A stretch of DNA of 36,982 nucleotides from an uncultured Myxococcales bacterium (GTDB lineage Bacteria > Myxococcota_A > UBA9042). A program made the translations under genes and the position numbers. The notes beneath the pieces were generated by a model. The model worked only from the letters and a program-made list of their open reading frames with translations. It searched no databases and was not told the DNA's origin. Shown piece by piece: positions 16,001-24,213 of the stretch. Every line of letters begins with the position of its first letter. Position 1 is the stretch's first letter. The stretch covers positions 1 to 36,982 of the forward strand of contig CALENB010000009.1 in the NCBI GenBank assembly GCA_937910235.1, in the 5' to 3' direction.

Positions 16001-17304
16001 ACGCCCGCGGCCGTGTTGGTATGGCCGATGTTGCTCTTGATCGAGCCCAGCCAGCACGGCAGCCCATCCGCGCGCGGCCCGCCGAGGGCTTCAGCGAGGG
16101 CACGCACCTCAATCGGGTCGCCCAGCGGCGTCGCGGTGCCATGCGCCTCGATGAGATCGAGCGCTCCGGGCGACGCACCAGCCTGCCGCAGCGCGGCCGC
16201 GATGGCGCGCGCCTGGCCGGTCACTCCGGGTGCGGTGTAGCCGACCCGATCAGCGCCGTCGTTGGTCACGGCAGAGCCACGAATGACCGCCCGGATGGGG
16301 TCGCCGGCCGCGATCGCGTCGTCGAGGCGGCGCAGCACCACGACGGCGACAGCGTCGCCCGTTGCGGTGCCGTCGGCATCGGCCGAAAAGCTGCGCGTTT
16401 GGCCATCTTGGCTGGCGATCCCGCCAGTCTTGTACACGTGGCCCGCCGTGGTCGGCACGGCGATGGATGCCGCGCCCGCAATCGCGACGTCACAGCTGCC
16501 GGCGCGCAGGCTCTCACAGGCGAGGTGCACCGCCACAAGTGACGTCGAGCACGCCGAACCGACGGCCAACGCGGGACCGCGCAGCCCGAGTTTGTAGGCG
16601 ACGCGGGTGGCGATGTGGTCTTTGTCGTTGCCGATGACCGCCGCCATGCCGCCCAGCGCTTCGAGCGCGCCGCCCGACGGCACGAGATTGTTGAGCAGGT
16701 ACGTGTTCGGCGAGCAGCCGCCAAATACCCCGATCGCGCCGTCAAATCGATCTGGATCGACCGCGGCGTCCTCAAGCGCTGCCCAGCACACCTCAAGGAA
16801 CTTGCGATGCTGCGGATCTGTAAGCGCCGCCTCGCGGGGGCTGGTTCGAAACAGGCTGGCGTCGAAGCAGTCCGCGTCACCCAGCGCGCCGCGTACGGGC
16901 ACGTAGTTGGCGTCATCGATGACGGCGGCGGGCAGCCCGGAGGCGATCAGCGTGTCGCGGTCGAACGTGTGCATGCCGTGTTCACCTGCGGCCAGCATCG
17001 CCCACAGCGCAGGCACGTCCGGCGCAGCTGGAAAACAGCCAGCCATGCCGACGATGGCGATGGCCGGCGATGTCGTCGGGGTCGTCGTTGAGGCGTCCGG
17101 CGCCCTCGATGGCGTCGCAGGGGGGGCGGCGCCGTCGAAGCGCGTGAAGTCGCCGACGGGCTCGACGTCATCGAAGGGCTCGAAGTCATCGAAGGGCTCG
17201 AAGTCGTCGAAGGGCTCGAAGTCATCGAAGCGCTCCAACTCGCCACCGTTCTGGGGCGCTGTGATGCTTCCGAAGGCGTCGTCGTGTGGCTTGCGGTCGG
17301 TCAT
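13081..17304 (-). CDS. Type I polyketide synthase module: KS-AT-ACP-thioesterase
   Basis: The protein has 1407 residues. ATG 17304 overlaps the NRPS stop as ATGA and has GGGAG eight bases upstream; a longer frame to 17532 lies inside the NRPS. Domains in order: acidic FDDFEP repeat linker (26-49); ketosynthase (about 80-500) with C252 (GSACSTS), H388 (EAHGTA) and H428 (NIGHTN); acyltransferase (about 605-900) with S703 in GQSTGE and H802 in AAHSP; ACP (about 1010-1075) with phosphopantetheine S1041 (LGGDSL); and a type I thioesterase (about 1118-1390) with triad S1191 (AFSFG), D1218 and H1370. No reducing or methylating domains are present. The AT specificity motif reads VAAH, neither HAFH nor YASH, so malonyl is only a guess. 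It should extend the chain handed over by the NRPS once and release it. Confidence 0.93.
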   Translation of the reverse strand: MTDRKPHDDAFGSITAPQNGGELERFDDFEPFDDFEPFDDFEPFDDVEPVGDFTRFDGAAPPATPSRAPDASTTTPTTSPAIAIVGMAGCFPAAPDVPALWAMLAAGEHGMHTFDRDTLIASGLPAAVIDDANYVPVRGALGDADCFDASLFRTSPREAALTDPQHRKFLEVCWAALEDAAVDPDRFDGAIGVFGGCSPNTYLLNNLVPSGGALEALGGMAAVIGNDKDHIATRVAYKLGLRGPALAVGSACSTSLVAVHLACESLRAGSCDVAIAGAASIAVPTTAGHVYKTGGIASQDGQTRSFSADADGTATGDAVAVVVLRRLDDAIAAGDPIRAVIRGSAVTNDGADRVGYTAPGVTGQARAIAAALRQAGASPGALDLIEAHGTATPLGDPIEVRALAEALGGPRADGLPCWLGSIKSNIGHTNTAAGVCGLIKATLALEHDQIPASRHATRENPALQLARTPLRLATTAVPWPRSARARLAGVSSFGAGGTNAHVIVGEAPLPPADAAPVANVEGVALLLQGRDEAALERQRRTLSQWLARHPDANLMDVATTLATGRRRLPCQAVWWVPAGANAAEQLGAPPHGMTTRALQAGAARNQTAFLIPGQGFQRVGAGAQAYRHSATFRAAFDRAAAACIAAGGPDPRVFLTPAADVPAQQARLDQQDNAGPFTLAVGWATGRALIAAGARPDVYLGQSTGEFAVAALTGVMRIEDAMRFMVARSQLLRQTPAGACLFAPLSGDALAELLPEGTWVALRNGPDASVATGLPDPIDQLHALLTARDIACRRVRVSVAAHSPLLAPIEAPLRALAASFELHAPDVPMVSAVTGALLTAAEVTSPGYWAKHTLAPVDLVSAFATLGHRGPHVLVELGPPRCMAGPALWNLATAPLLSPLMETVAEAPAGRDDDTNPIPRTLAALACVGADVPLPGGSDGRRIHLPTYAFARERHWVDAITRPTQPGRPAHTATAAGVAIVHGASILDDAEAARHPRPALSVPYRPASDARERALVEICEALLGVRGIGVDDDFFSLGGDSLITMRLLEEIRRRHGVTLPAAAAFDGLTVARLATHLPPDAIGIDPRPARPSIAASSPSSCAAPLPRCLVPLRTTGSKSPLFFVHPAAGVVFPYFELARTLPHDRPFWGLQAAGLDGRSEPDLDVPSMARRYVRAIRALQPRGPYYLGAFSFGCYVIYEMALQLDDLGEKVALLALVDEAAPLDGHRPSAAMMSRIIFGRAGRTLVHHIHDYLFLRDASRPPTTTLPRRRDRTLRRLLQRSAMAALLPETSHSVALDQPAMTPLFRLLSIHLRETISYTPARSLRVRAVLFKSEWAEERPFWVRADTDPTFGWSRLAADGVEIRAITGDHLAVIRQPHVRVLAAELATVLVEAESRATGGDNLGSGT
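17158..17229 (-). repeat. 18-bp tandem repeat encoding FDDFEP linker
   Basis: Four head-to-tail 18-bp units encode (FDDFEP)x3 plus FDDVEP at residues 26-49 of the PKS, followed by a degenerate VGDFTRFDG. The units differ at synonymous positions, so the peptide rather than just the DNA appears conserved. It lies at the N-terminus where inter-protein docking elements sit. Confidence 0.9.
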
Positions 17305-20300
17305 TGCGCCGGCTCCCTCGGTCCCCTCGTCTTTTGGGCTGCTTGTTGCGCGTCGATCCACGAGGCCTGCGCGCGCACAGTCGGCCGCGCGAACAGGTCG
17401 ACCATTGGCACCTCCAGCGCGAACGCAGATTGCAGCGCCACGCGGAGCCGCGCGATGAGCAGAGAGTGTCCACCAACGTCGAAGAAGTTGGCGTTCACGT
17501 CGATGCGCCGGCTCTCCAGCAGCGTCGCCCAAATGGCCGCCACCCGCTGTTCGCTGGCGCCCACCGGCGGCGTTGTGACGCGGCTCCGCGACGCCTCCGC
17601 GGCGACGGGGATCACCGTGCCGAAGGGATCGCGCACCGGGTCAGACTGCAGGCTGCCGACACGCACGAGCGGCCCTGTGGTGCAGCGTCGCGCGATGTTG
17701 GGTGCGCCGCCGTCGAGCCCTGTCCACACGGACCCCCCATCGGCCTCAAGCGCGGCCTCGACGACCGCGAGGGCGGTCTCCGCTGCCAGGGGAATCAACC
17801 CTTGGCGCACAGCGAGGGCGTCGCCGTGCCGCGCGCGACTCAGCCCCACCCCCGACCACGCCGTCATCACCAGGCAGGTCGCGCGTGCACCCAGCGCGGC
17901 GCAGGTGGCATCGCCAGCGAGCGCGCCGGCGCCATAGGCCCCCAATCCCGGGGCCGGGAGCCACGCGTGCACGCTGTTGACGTCCACCAGCCGCGCCTGA
18001 GGGCGTGTCGCGACGGCCCGCGCAGCGGCCTGATTGGCTGCCAGACGAGCGGCCCACGGCGGCGACCGCGTGAGCGCCTCCGGTAGGGATTCGTCGAGCG
18101 TGCCTTGATGCGGGCTGGCGACCAGATTGACGAGGTGGGTCATCGGTCCGGCGGTCGACTCCCAAGCGGCGAGGCCGCGCTCGAGCGCCCCGGCTTCGGT
18201 GACGTCCACAGACGCGAAAGCGATGGACCGGCCGGCGCCGTCGCCCGTGCCGCGGTTCGGGCTGCCGCCGTCGTCCGTGCGGCCGTCGGCTGCTGTGGCG
18301 TTGGCGGCGCGGCCAAGGACCAAGACGTGCGCGCCGCGAGCGTGGAGGCGGGCTGCGAGCAGCTGTCCGATACCGCCGGTGCCGCCGAGCAGGGCGATGC
18401 GTTGCCCAGCGCCGGCCACGCCGGCCGGCAGCCGCTCAGCTGCGGGCTCGAGCTGCCACGTAAGCCAGTCAGACCCCGCGCGACGCAGCTCCTGAACGCC
18501 GCGCCAGGGCGCGCCGAGCAGACTCGCGACGGCGGCGGCACGCTCCGCCGTGGCGTCGGTGAGGCCGTCCAGGTGTAGAACGCTGGTGCCAGGTCGCTCC
18601 GTCTCCAGGTGGCGCAGCAGGCCGTGCGCCGCCGCTGCGCTGATTTTTCGGTCTTTCCGCGGCGCTGAGAGCCAGCGCGGGCGGGCGTCCGGCCACCGCC
18701 GGCCGACGAAACGAGCGAGGTCGGCGGCCCGCGTTGTCGCCAGCGTCGGGTCGGGGCCGGCGACCAGCACGATCGCCTCGGGGCAGCGATGCGCGCCTGT
18801 GGAGGAGCCTGGCCCGGCGTCCTGCCATCCGTCGGCGTCGGTACTCAGGGCTGGCGCCGCTTGAGCGTTGAGGCCGTCCGCCACGAGCGCCGTCGTGAGC
18901 GCTGGGTCGCCGTCCACCCACACAACACCGTTGAAGGGTGCGTCTGCGGGGAAGAGCGCTGGCCACGGTCGCCACACCTGTCGCCACACCCCCCAGACGC
19001 CGCGCCGTGGCAAACAGGCGAACGCGTCCAAGTCGCCGGCCTCGTAGCGCGCGCGAAGGACACCGCGCTTCACTTTACCCAGCGCCGTCCGCGGCAACGT
19101 CGTCGCCGGTGCCGCGATGACCTGTTGCACCTGCAAGCCCGTGCCCGTCGCGATGGCGGCTCGCAGCCGGCGAGCGGTCACAGCCGGATCCGAGCCGTCC
19201 ACCAGCTGCACAGCCACGACGAGGCCAGCGCCGGCGTCGCCGGGGCGGCGCGCCGAGAACGCCGCGACGTGTGGCGACACCACCGCGGCGTCGGCGAGGG
19301 CGATCGACTCGATCTCGATCGGCGCGTGATTGACCCCGTGGAGCACCAACGTGTCATCCGCGCGGCCGACTACAAAGAGCTGGCCATCGACGACCCGCGC
19401 TAGGTCGCCGGTCTGTAGCCACGTGTCTTCGGGGTGGGTCGGCGCGCCGGTGTAGCCGCACATGATTGCGGGGCCGCGCACTTCCAGCAGGCCGGTTTCG
19501 CCGCACATCAGCGTGCGCGTCGCGTCGTCCTCCACATCCTCTGGGTGGTCAATCGCGGTGACGCATTGCCCCGTCATCGATCGAATGCGGACGGCGTGTC
19601 CAGGCGTCGGCGTGCCCAGCGGCATGAGCCCTGCGCTTGGAATCGCGACCTGCGGGCAGCCGCGTCGCACGACACACACCGACGCCGTCTCGGACATCCC
19701 CCAACCTGGGCAGAGCGCGTCCGAGTGCATCCCGAACGTCGTCAGCAGCGCCACAAAACGGGCCGCCGTTGCAGGGACGATCGCCTCGCCGCCATTGAGC
19801 ACGGCTCGCAGCGAGCTGAGGTCCCATCCCTGCGGACCTGCTGTCGGATTGGTCAGCGAGGTCTCCAACGCCTCAACCAGCAGCGCGACGGCGAAGTTGG
19901 GCGCCCACGTCACTGTCGTGCGGTGAGACGCCACCGCATCGAGCCAACGGGTGGGTTGCGCGAGCACCTCGCTTGGCGGGACGTGATGTTGGTCGGCACA
20001 CACGTACAGCGGCTGCAGGTGGAACATCAACAGCGCCGCGACGTGGTCCAGGGGGAGCCAGTTGAGGAAGACGTCGGCGTTCGTCCAGCCCTGATGCTGC
20101 TGCCAGGCGGCGGCCTGCGCCAACAGCGTGCGTTGGCTGTGGCGGACGCCCTTTGCGCGGCCTGTGCTGCCGGACGTCAGCAGGATGAGGGCCACTGCAT
20201 CGAGGCGGGGGGACCGCGCTGCGAGTCGATTCGGCGCCGGGCTTGTCGCGGCGGCGCTAAGAGCCAACGCCAACGTGGCGACGTGCATAACGCGCAGCTG

Positions 20301-23300
20301 GTCGGTCGCGAGCGGATCGATGTTGTCGTCGTGCAGCAGCACCTCCGCCCCGGTCACCGCCAGCGCCTGGATCAGTCGATCCGCCCGGAGATCCGCAGCT
20401 AGCGGTGCCGCGACGCGTCCCGTCAGCCAGGCCGCCCAGAGCCCGACGAGGAGATTGGCCGGCGCCGCGGCGCGTATGGCGATCGTGGTCGCCGCGTCGG
20501 GCAACGTGTCCCCCAGGCGGGTCGCTCGCCGCAGGAGCTCCGCTGCGCTGATCGCGCCAACTTTGGCGCCGGCCTCGGCGGCGCGGTGCAGCAGAGTCGC
20601 GAGGCAGGGCGTGTCGATCGCGGGCGTGCGCAGCGGTGGCCCGACGAGCAGGGCCGGGATGGTCGACGTCACGGTCTGAGGCGGCGCGTCTGCGAGCGCC
20701 GGGCGCGCGTCGAGGCGCGATGGCTGGGGCAGCGGGGCGCGGTCGTCCGGCGCGACGATGACCGGCACGCGGCGGAGCGTGCTTGGTGCCTCGTGCGGCA
20801 GTCTCGCGACGGGCGCGGTCCAGATTCCCGGTAGCCGTGACGCCGCAGGCAGCCTCACGGCTTCGGCGGCGCGGGTCACCACGAAGGCTGTGGGGCGCAG
20901 GGTGCCTGATACGTCGCTCCTGCTCTGCACCCGAGCATCGACGACCGCCGCGTCGGCCAGCAGGGCGCGCTCGGCGCGGCTATCCCACGGCAGGCGGGCC
21001 GGTGTTTTCGGAGCGTCATCGTCAGCGAGCCGCGCGCTCAGCCATGCGTGGAACGCGGCCACAGACGCCTGCACGTCATCGTCGGCAGCGACGTCGCGAC
21101 GCCAGGTCCAGGAGAGCCGGAGGCAGCCGTCGGCGCGTTGTTCACCCTCGATCCCCAGGTCAAACGCAGCCCCCGCTGCGGGCAGCAGCGTCGGATGCAG
21201 GGTGAGTGCGCCGGCGCGCAACTGCGCATGGAGCGTGGGTTGGAGCAGCACACACGTGCGCGCCGGCGTGCGGCCCGACAGCCCTGCAGCGCGCACGACC
21301 ACGTCGAACGGTACGCTTGCGTGCGCCGCGGCTGCGACCATCGCGTCACGCGTCGCGTCGACCGCCTCAGCGAGCGACACGCCGTGGCCAGACGACATGT
21401 CCGTTCCGCCCGTGGCGCGAAAGTGAAGCGGCACGAGCACGGTGTTGGCCACGTGCGCGACGAGGTGGTGCAGGGCCGGCGTATCGCGACCCTCCGTGAC
21501 GGTGGCGACGACGATACGAGGTTCGCCAAGCGCCTCTGACAGCCACGCGCCCCAGGCTGCCATGAGGGCCATGTGTGGCGTCGCTCGACGAGAGCGTGCG
21601 CGCGCCCGCAAGGCCGCCCAGTCTCCTGCGGTCAGCGTCGTCTGCAGTGCGCCCGCGCCAGAGTCGGTCCCGGGCCGCGCCGGCAACGCGCCTGGGGCGG
21701 GAAAGCCGTGTAGGGCCTCACGCCACCAAGCCGCAGCGTCGGTGTGGTCCTGCACGGCGGACCAGTCGCCCAACGCCTGCACGTCGGTGTCCGGTCGCGA
21801 GATCTCGCGGCCAGCCAGGGCCGCCGCGAGGTCTGTGATGAGCAGCGCGGCGGACTTGCCGTCGAGCGCGGTGTGATGAGCGACCAACACCAGCAGATGG
21901 CGGTCAGCGCTCAGTCGCATCAACGTCGCGCGCAGAGGGGCTTGGCGGGCGAGGTCAAACCGCGCCGCGCAGGTCCGCTCGATCAGGTGCAGAATCTTGC
22001 GATCTTGGTCTGCCGCGCCAACGAGGTCGATTCTGCGCCACGGAATGGCGAGCTCCGCGTGGCGCTGCTGGCGCAGCGTGTCCAGGTCGAGGGTCGTGCG
22101 TAGCCCGCCGTGGCGGCGTTGCAGCGCGGCCACAGCGTCGGTGAGCTGTTGCGCTCGGAGCGGGCCGGTCAGCTCGATCCGAAGGCCAACGTGCCACGTG
22201 ATGTCGGCTGGACGCAGGCTCTGCAGCAGCAGCAGTTGGCGCTGACCCGGCGTCATCGCGGCGTCGGAGGCACCTACGCGTGCCGGTTGCGCCGCGACGT
22301 CGTGCCAGGGCTTGGCGGCCGCGGCGAGCCCGGCCGGGGTAGGACGTTGCCAGAACTGCGCGAGCGGCACGTCGAGCGCCGCCTGGTGACGCAGCGCGGC
22401 GAGCAGCTGCGCGGCGCCCAGTGAGTCCCCGCCGAGCAGGAAGAAGTCATCATCCGGCGCCACATCCGGCATCGCCAGGGCCCGCGCGAACAACGCGGTG
22501 ACGGTCTCGCGCGGGTCGGTTCCCGGAGTCGCAGTGGTCCGATCCGCATCCGCACGCCCACCGTCGCGCTGGTGTCCGCCGCCACGCGTGACGTCCGACG
22601 CCGGGTCCGGTGGCGACCGCAGCGCGCGGCGGTCAATCTTGCCGGAGCGCGTCGTCGGTAGCGCCGCGACGTGGTGCCACACGCTCGGCAACATCCACTC
22701 CGGCAGCTGCGTGGCGAGGGCATCGCGCTGCGCGCGCGGAGCCAGCGCGGTGTTGTCGACGAGCACCAACCACGCAACCAGGATGTCGTGGCCAGACGGA
22801 CCAGGACGGGCGTGCACGGCGGCCTCTACGACGTCGGCGTGCCGCCGAAGGGCGGCCTCCACTTCGTCCGGTTCAATACGGTAGCCCCGCACCTTGAGTT
22901 GATCGTCGCGTCGACCCAAAAAACGAACTTGCCCGTCGGCCAGCAGCGCGCCCTGGTCGCCGGTCCTGTACCAGCGCACACCCGAACTATCCCGCAGAAA
23001 CCCCTGTTCTCCGGGGTTTTTGGCGCTGCCGAGGTAGCCGAGTCCGACGGCGACACCGCCAATCCAGAGCTCTCCAGGCTCGCCGACGGCGCACGTGGCG
23101 CCGTCGTCTGCGACGACCCGCAGCAGCGTTCCGGGCACTGGATGTCCTAGGGTGATCGGCGTGGTGGATGTCAGCGGCCCGAGCGTCACGCAAGCGCTGG
23201 CCTCGCTGACGCCCCATCCGGTCCACACCACGACCCCGCACCGCTCGGCGTCCTCCAGTACGTCTCGCGACACGCGCTCCGCACCCAGCGTGAGGCGCAG

Positions 23301-24128
23301 CCCCTGGCGAGGTCGCCAACCCGATGCGCGCAGCAGCCGCCAGCTGGTTGGCGGACATAACACGTCGGTGACTCCGAGGTCGTCACAGGCGGCGGCGAGC
23401 GCAGGCGCGTCGCGCTCAAGACCGGGCGCGATAAGCGCGACAGTGGCGTCAGCGATCACCGGCAGCAGCAGCTGGAGCACGCTCATGTCAAAGGCGAGGC
23501 TGCTCTGGGCGAGCATCACTCGGCCAGCGGTCAGAATCTTGGCGTCGTGCCAGCCTGTGAGCAGCCACACCAAGCCGGCGCGGGTGTTCACGGCGCCCTT
23601 GGGGCGTCCCGTGGAACCGGACGTGAACACCACATAGGCCGGCGCGTCGTCACCCGGTTCGACGGCCGAGGGTCCGTCCGGCGTCCGGAGCAGATCGCCG
23701 AGCGACAGCGAACCGCCTCGATGCGCCTCGGGTGGAGGCTCGCGACCATGGATCAGCAGCGCGTCTGGCGCGTCCTGGCGTTGCCGCTCAGCGCGCGCGC
23801 CCTGGGACGGATCGATCGCGAGCCACGCGCCGCCTCCGCGCAGCACACCGATCACCGCGGCGACGACGTCGGGCTCGCGCCCCATCCACAGAATCACAGC
23901 GCCGCCCGGCTTCAACCCAGCGTTCACGAGCCCCCGAGCGATGGCCTCCGCGCCCGTGGCGATCTCGCCGGCCGTGCGGCGGGCACCGCAGCTGCTCGCC
24001 ACGCGTGTGCGACCTGGCTGGCGTCGCAGCGCGTCGATGAGCCATGCGCCGGCCGGGAGCTGCCCGCTTGAGGACGATTGCGTGGCTGGGGACGACGTCG
24101 CGGTTGGGGACGACAAGATGGGGGACAT
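17301..24128 (-). CDS. Nonribosomal peptide synthetase: A-PCP-C-AMP ligase-KR-PCP
   Basis: The protein has 2275 residues; ATG 24128 has GGAG five bases upstream. Adenylation domain 1 (about 25-505) has FTSGSTGRPKG, FDMS (Asp235 equivalent, so probably an amino acid), RTGDQ and GKIDRR. PCP1 carries S569 (LGGDSL). The condensation domain (about 620-1045) has an intact HHTALDG (751-757). A second adenylating domain (about 1165-1695) has LTSGSTGRAKG and LQTGDL. Its LNWLPLDHV and HGVNHAPIEIE segments resemble PKS-type acyl-ligase loading domains more than amino-acid A domains. A ketoreductase-like domain (about 1905-2130) has GGTGGIG, S2052 and Y2065. PCP2 carries S2222 (VGGHSL). The order C-A-KR-PCP is that of depsipeptide synthetases (cereulide, valinomycin, CrpD), where an alpha-keto acid is reduced on the carrier. 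Product and substrates are not determined. Confidence 0.92.
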   Translation of the reverse strand: MSPILSSPTATSSPATQSSSSGQLPAGAWLIDALRRQPGRTRVASSCGARRTAGEIATGAEAIARGLVNAGLKPGGAVILWMGREPDVVAAVIGVLRGGGAWLAIDPSQGARAERQRQDAPDALLIHGREPPPEAHRGGSLSLGDLLRTPDGPSAVEPGDDAPAYVVFTSGSTGRPKGAVNTRAGLVWLLTGWHDAKILTAGRVMLAQSSLAFDMSVLQLLLPVIADATVALIAPGLERDAPALAAACDDLGVTDVLCPPTSWRLLRASGWRPRQGLRLTLGAERVSRDVLEDAERCGVVVWTGWGVSEASACVTLGPLTSTTPITLGHPVPGTLLRVVADDGATCAVGEPGELWIGGVAVGLGYLGSAKNPGEQGFLRDSSGVRWYRTGDQGALLADGQVRFLGRRDDQLKVRGYRIEPDEVEAALRRHADVVEAAVHARPGPSGHDILVAWLVLVDNTALAPRAQRDALATQLPEWMLPSVWHHVAALPTTRSGKIDRRALRSPPDPASDVTRGGGHQRDGGRADADRTTATPGTDPRETVTALFARALAMPDVAPDDDFFLLGGDSLGAAQLLAALRHQAALDVPLAQFWQRPTPAGLAAAAKPWHDVAAQPARVGASDAAMTPGQRQLLLLQSLRPADITWHVGLRIELTGPLRAQQLTDAVAALQRRHGGLRTTLDLDTLRQQRHAELAIPWRRIDLVGAADQDRKILHLIERTCAARFDLARQAPLRATLMRLSADRHLLVLVAHHTALDGKSAALLITDLAAALAGREISRPDTDVQALGDWSAVQDHTDAAAWWREALHGFPAPGALPARPGTDSGAGALQTTLTAGDWAALRARARSRRATPHMALMAAWGAWLSEALGEPRIVVATVTEGRDTPALHHLVAHVANTVLVPLHFRATGGTDMSSGHGVSLAEAVDATRDAMVAAAAHASVPFDVVVRAAGLSGRTPARTCVLLQPTLHAQLRAGALTLHPTLLPAAGAAFDLGIEGEQRADGCLRLSWTWRRDVAADDDVQASVAAFHAWLSARLADDDAPKTPARLPWDSRAERALLADAAVVDARVQSRSDVSGTLRPTAFVVTRAAEAVRLPAASRLPGIWTAPVARLPHEAPSTLRRVPVIVAPDDRAPLPQPSRLDARPALADAPPQTVTSTIPALLVGPPLRTPAIDTPCLATLLHRAAEAGAKVGAISAAELLRRATRLGDTLPDAATTIAIRAAAPANLLVGLWAAWLTGRVAAPLAADLRADRLIQALAVTGAEVLLHDDNIDPLATDQLRVMHVATLALALSAAATSPAPNRLAARSPRLDAVALILLTSGSTGRAKGVRHSQRTLLAQAAAWQQHQGWTNADVFLNWLPLDHVAALLMFHLQPLYVCADQHHVPPSEVLAQPTRWLDAVASHRTTVTWAPNFAVALLVEALETSLTNPTAGPQGWDLSSLRAVLNGGEAIVPATAARFVALLTTFGMHSDALCPGWGMSETASVCVVRRGCPQVAIPSAGLMPLGTPTPGHAVRIRSMTGQCVTAIDHPEDVEDDATRTLMCGETGLLEVRGPAIMCGYTGAPTHPEDTWLQTGDLARVVDGQLFVVGRADDTLVLHGVNHAPIEIESIALADAAVVSPHVAAFSARRPGDAGAGLVVAVQLVDGSDPAVTARRLRAAIATGTGLQVQQVIAAPATTLPRTALGKVKRGVLRARYEAGDLDAFACLPRRGVWGVWRQVWRPWPALFPADAPFNGVVWVDGDPALTTALVADGLNAQAAPALSTDADGWQDAGPGSSTGAHRCPEAIVLVAGPDPTLATTRAADLARFVGRRWPDARPRWLSAPRKDRKISAAAAHGLLRHLETERPGTSVLHLDGLTDATAERAAAVASLLGAPWRGVQELRRAGSDWLTWQLEPAAERLPAGVAGAGQRIALLGGTGGIGQLLAARLHARGAHVLVLGRAANATAADGRTDDGGSPNRGTGDGAGRSIAFASVDVTEAGALERGLAAWESTAGPMTHLVNLVASPHQGTLDESLPEALTRSPPWAARLAANQAAARAVATRPQARLVDVNSVHAWLPAPGLGAYGAGALAGDATCAALGARATCLVMTAWSGVGLSRARHGDALAVRQGLIPLAAETALAVVEAALEADGGSVWTGLDGGAPNIARRCTTGPLVRVGSLQSDPVRDPFGTVIPVAAEASRSRVTTPPVGASEQRVAAIWATLLESRRIDVNANFFDVGGHSLLIARLRVALQSAFALEVPMVDLFARPTVRAQASWIDAQQAAQKTRGPREPAQ

Positions 24129-24213
24129 GCGGGCTCCAGGTCCTGAGTCCCTACCACGGTCGCCGCGTCACTCGCCACTGGTCGGTCTCGCTCAATCGAA
24201 TCTCACACAGAGC

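Noticed and set aside
17305-17532. Longer start (17532) for the PKS
   Set aside because: It lies within the PCP2-coding part of the NRPS and gives an Arg-rich, featureless extension; the ATGA overlap at 17304 is a classic coupled start.
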